Both the position numbers and the translations under genes were made by a program. Of a stretch of 14,329 bases of DNA, positions 13,363-14,329 are shown piece after piece; the first letter of the stretch is position 1, and every line of letters begins with the position of its first letter. This stretch comes from Eggerthellaceae bacterium (GTDB taxonomy: Bacteria > Actinomycetota > Coriobacteriia > Coriobacteriales > Eggerthellaceae): NCBI GenBank assembly GCA_900754495.1, contig CAAEDC010000061.1, positions 1-14,329 of the forward strand, given 5' to 3'. Below the pieces are notes generated by a model, which did not search any database, was not told the origin of the DNA, and was given only the letters and a program-made list of their open reading frames with translations.

Positions 13363-14007
13363 CTACTCCATCTCGTCGGCGGCCTGGAACCACACCACCG
13401 TGCCGATCACGCGCACGGGGCCGTCGTCCATGCCGAAAATCATGTCCTCGTAGTCCTCGAAGCTGTCCGCCGACAGCATCAGCTTGGTGCTGCCCTTGTA
13501 CCAGCGGCGCATGACCGCGCGGTAGTCCTCGGTCTCCACCACGGCGATGGACCCGTTGGCGGGCTGGCGGTCGGGGTCGACCAGCACGTGGCTGCCCCCG
13601 GGTATGACGCGGTTCATGCAGTCGCCCTCGACCTCCAGGGCGAACGCGCGCGGATGCCCGGCGCACACCGAGGCGGGCACCTCCACGCGGTGCGCTATCT
13701 CCTCCTCGTCGGCGAGCGCGCCGGCGTGCACGCGCCCGAGCGTGAGCAGCGGCACGGTGGCGCTGCTGGCCACCACGGGCATGGCACCGGCGGGCAAAAC
13801 AACGCCATCTGTTCCCTCGTCAATAACCTCGCCTTTACTGATATTGAAATAATCCGCAATACGCTGAACTGCGCCCATGCGAGGCACTGCTCGCCCGTTT
13901 TCCCACTGAGATACGGCCATAGCGGAGACGGCGGCAACTTTGCCGAACTCCTCCTGCGTCATGTCGTGCTGCGTCCTAATCCTTCGGATGTTCTCGGCTA
14001 TGCTCAC
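13363..14007 (-). CDS. XRE-family repressor with S24/LexA-like C-terminal domain, catalytic pair altered
   Basis: 214 residues. N-terminal helix-turn-helix (about 5-60; AAVSAMAVSQWENGRAVP) and C-terminal S24-type domain, the layout of phage CI/LexA-like repressors. The cleavage site Ala95-Gly96 in GRVHAG is kept. The nucleophile motif reads EGDCMNRVIPGG, so Cys130 replaces Ser, and 36 residues later, where the general-base Lys is expected, AVMRRWYKG has Met166-Arg167; the nearest Lys is 171. It is therefore unclear whether it can cleave itself on DNA damage. Start GTG 14007 has AAGGAGG about five bases upstream. The recombinase follows after two bases in one transcript. It probably represses the divergent HTH gene and itself. 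Confidence 0.9.
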   Translation of the reverse strand: MSIAENIRRIRTQHDMTQEEFGKVAAVSAMAVSQWENGRAVPRMGAVQRIADYFNISKGEVIDEGTDGVVLPAGAMPVVASSATVPLLTLGRVHAGALADEEEIAHRVEVPASVCAGHPRAFALEVEGDCMNRVIPGGSHVLVDPDRQPANGSIAVVETEDYRAVMRRWYKGSTKLMLSADSFEDYEDMIFGMDDGPVRVIGTVVWFQAADEME

Positions 14008-14028
14008 GTGTCCTCCTTCCGCTGCAAC

Positions 14029-14070
14029 CGTTAAAATCTTTTTACAGAATATGACAAATCTTCTTTACAG
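14029..14070 (-). promoter_or_regulatory. Repressor promoter and candidate operators
   Basis: Minus-strand TTGTCA (14057-14052) stands 16 bases from TTTAAC (14035-14030), a moderate promoter giving a short leader before the GTG at 14007. The direct repeat TTTACAG occurs at 14041-14047, inside this promoter's spacer, and at 14064-14070, over the -35 of the opposite promoter. That placement fits operators for the repressor. The repeat is short, so this is tentative. Confidence 0.4.
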
Positions 14071-14092
14071 TCACTATATGTTTGGTTATAGT
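14064..14092 (+). promoter_or_regulatory. Canonical promoter of the divergent HTH gene
   Basis: TTTACA (14064-14069), 17-base spacer, TATAGT (14087-14092). Transcription from about 14099 gives a 24-base leader with a very strong ribosome site. It is the only promoter here with a good -35 and standard spacing. Confidence 0.65.
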
Positions 14093-14122
14093 CTTAGGCA
14101 TACCAAGCAAGGAGGTGATTCG

Positions 14123-14299
14123 ATGGAATTGGTTGATGCGCGCAAGAAGGCACGGTACTCACAGGAGGCCGTGGCTGGCCTTCTCGGCATCTCGCGGCCC
14201 ACGTACGCAAAGATGGAAAGCAACCCCGATAGCGTGACTATCGAGGACGCCAAAAAACTGGCAAAACTTTTCGGCGTGCGTGTGGCTGATATTTTTTGA
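14123..14299 (+). CDS. Small XRE-family HTH protein, Cro-like
   Basis: 58 residues, essentially a single helix-turn-helix domain (YSQEAVAGLLGISRPTYAKM, then EDAKKLAKLFGVRVADIF). The divergent position opposite the repressor suggests a Cro or early-gene activator role, setting the choice between dormant and active states; an antitoxin-like role is possible but no toxin is seen. Start ATG 14123 is fixed by AAGGAGGTGAT just upstream, a nearly full match to the 16S rRNA tail and the strongest ribosome site in the window. The stop TGA is 30 bases from the right edge, and what follows is unknown. Confidence 0.85.
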   Translation: MELVDARKKARYSQEAVAGLLGISRPTYAKMESNPDSVTIEDAKKLAKLFGVRVADIF

Positions 14300-14329
14300 G
14301 GCTTCGGTAGTTTGTGTGACAAGGGGCTA

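Larger units (their letters stand above)
11899..14329. mobile_element. Left end of an integrated element (prophage or integrative element), right end outside window
   Basis: The segment starts at the ssrA-like core and holds a large serine recombinase, an XRE/S24-like repressor and a divergent small HTH gene, the usual integration/immunity module. Codon use changes: the recombinase uses ATA for Ile often (for example near its start), which is rare in the genes to the left. AT content rises in the switch region 14020-14100. Cargo and right attachment site are not visible, so prophage and integrative conjugative element cannot be told apart. Confidence 0.75.

Noticed and set aside
1..14329. CRISPR array, riboswitch or rRNA
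   Set aside because: No regularly spaced repeats of 25-40 bases and no recognisable riboswitch or rRNA segments were seen.

Overview
The window looks like a piece of a high-GC Gram-positive chromosome, most likely of the class Coriobacteriia (Eggerthellaceae-like). The reasons are the GC-rich codon use, a giant anaerobic CoA-dehydratase activase with duplicated ATPase domains, a large membrane-anchored L,D-transpeptidase, and promoters that look like isolated extended -10 boxes. The taxonomic call is an inference from gene style, not from a search.

Left part (1-5692): a 3' truncated activase gene (BcrA/BadF/HgdC type with a DUF2229 region) runs leftward off the window edge. It is followed by a rightward pair of tRNA genes (Gly-TCC, Pro-TGG) and by two leftward housekeeping genes: murI (glutamate racemase, wall D-Glu supply) and rdgB (ITP/XTP pyrophosphatase, nucleotide pool cleaning).

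Middle part (5693-8809): ybaK (mis-aminoacylated tRNA deacylase) faces an L,D-transpeptidase across a shared terminator. Divergent from the transpeptidase lies a vsr-type mismatch endonuclease gene with an unusual acidic tail and an apparently leaderless start.

Next (8819-11624): a compact rightward four-gene unit, namely a 93-residue unknown protein, an M42 metallo-aminopeptidase, smpB (tmRNA partner), and a 236-residue acidic/lysine-alanine-rich unknown protein. A 263-bp AT-richer intergenic stretch follows, with a long palindrome and a terminator-like hairpin.

Right part (11899-14329): the left end of an integrated mobile element. A 14-bp block at 11899-11912 is, on the minus strand, identical to the 3' end of tmRNA (ssrA) as known from E. 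coli, and it lies at the 3' end of a large serine recombinase gene. The recombinase is encoded directly behind an XRE/S24-like repressor, and a small Cro-like HTH gene diverges from the repressor across a back-to-back promoter region. This resembles the immunity/integration module of a prophage or integrative element that used ssrA as its target. The recombinase reading frame crosses the attachment core, so its last codons and stop come from host DNA. The repressor keeps the Ala-Gly cleavage site but has lost the usual Ser/Lys catalytic pair. These two points are the most interesting signals in the window.
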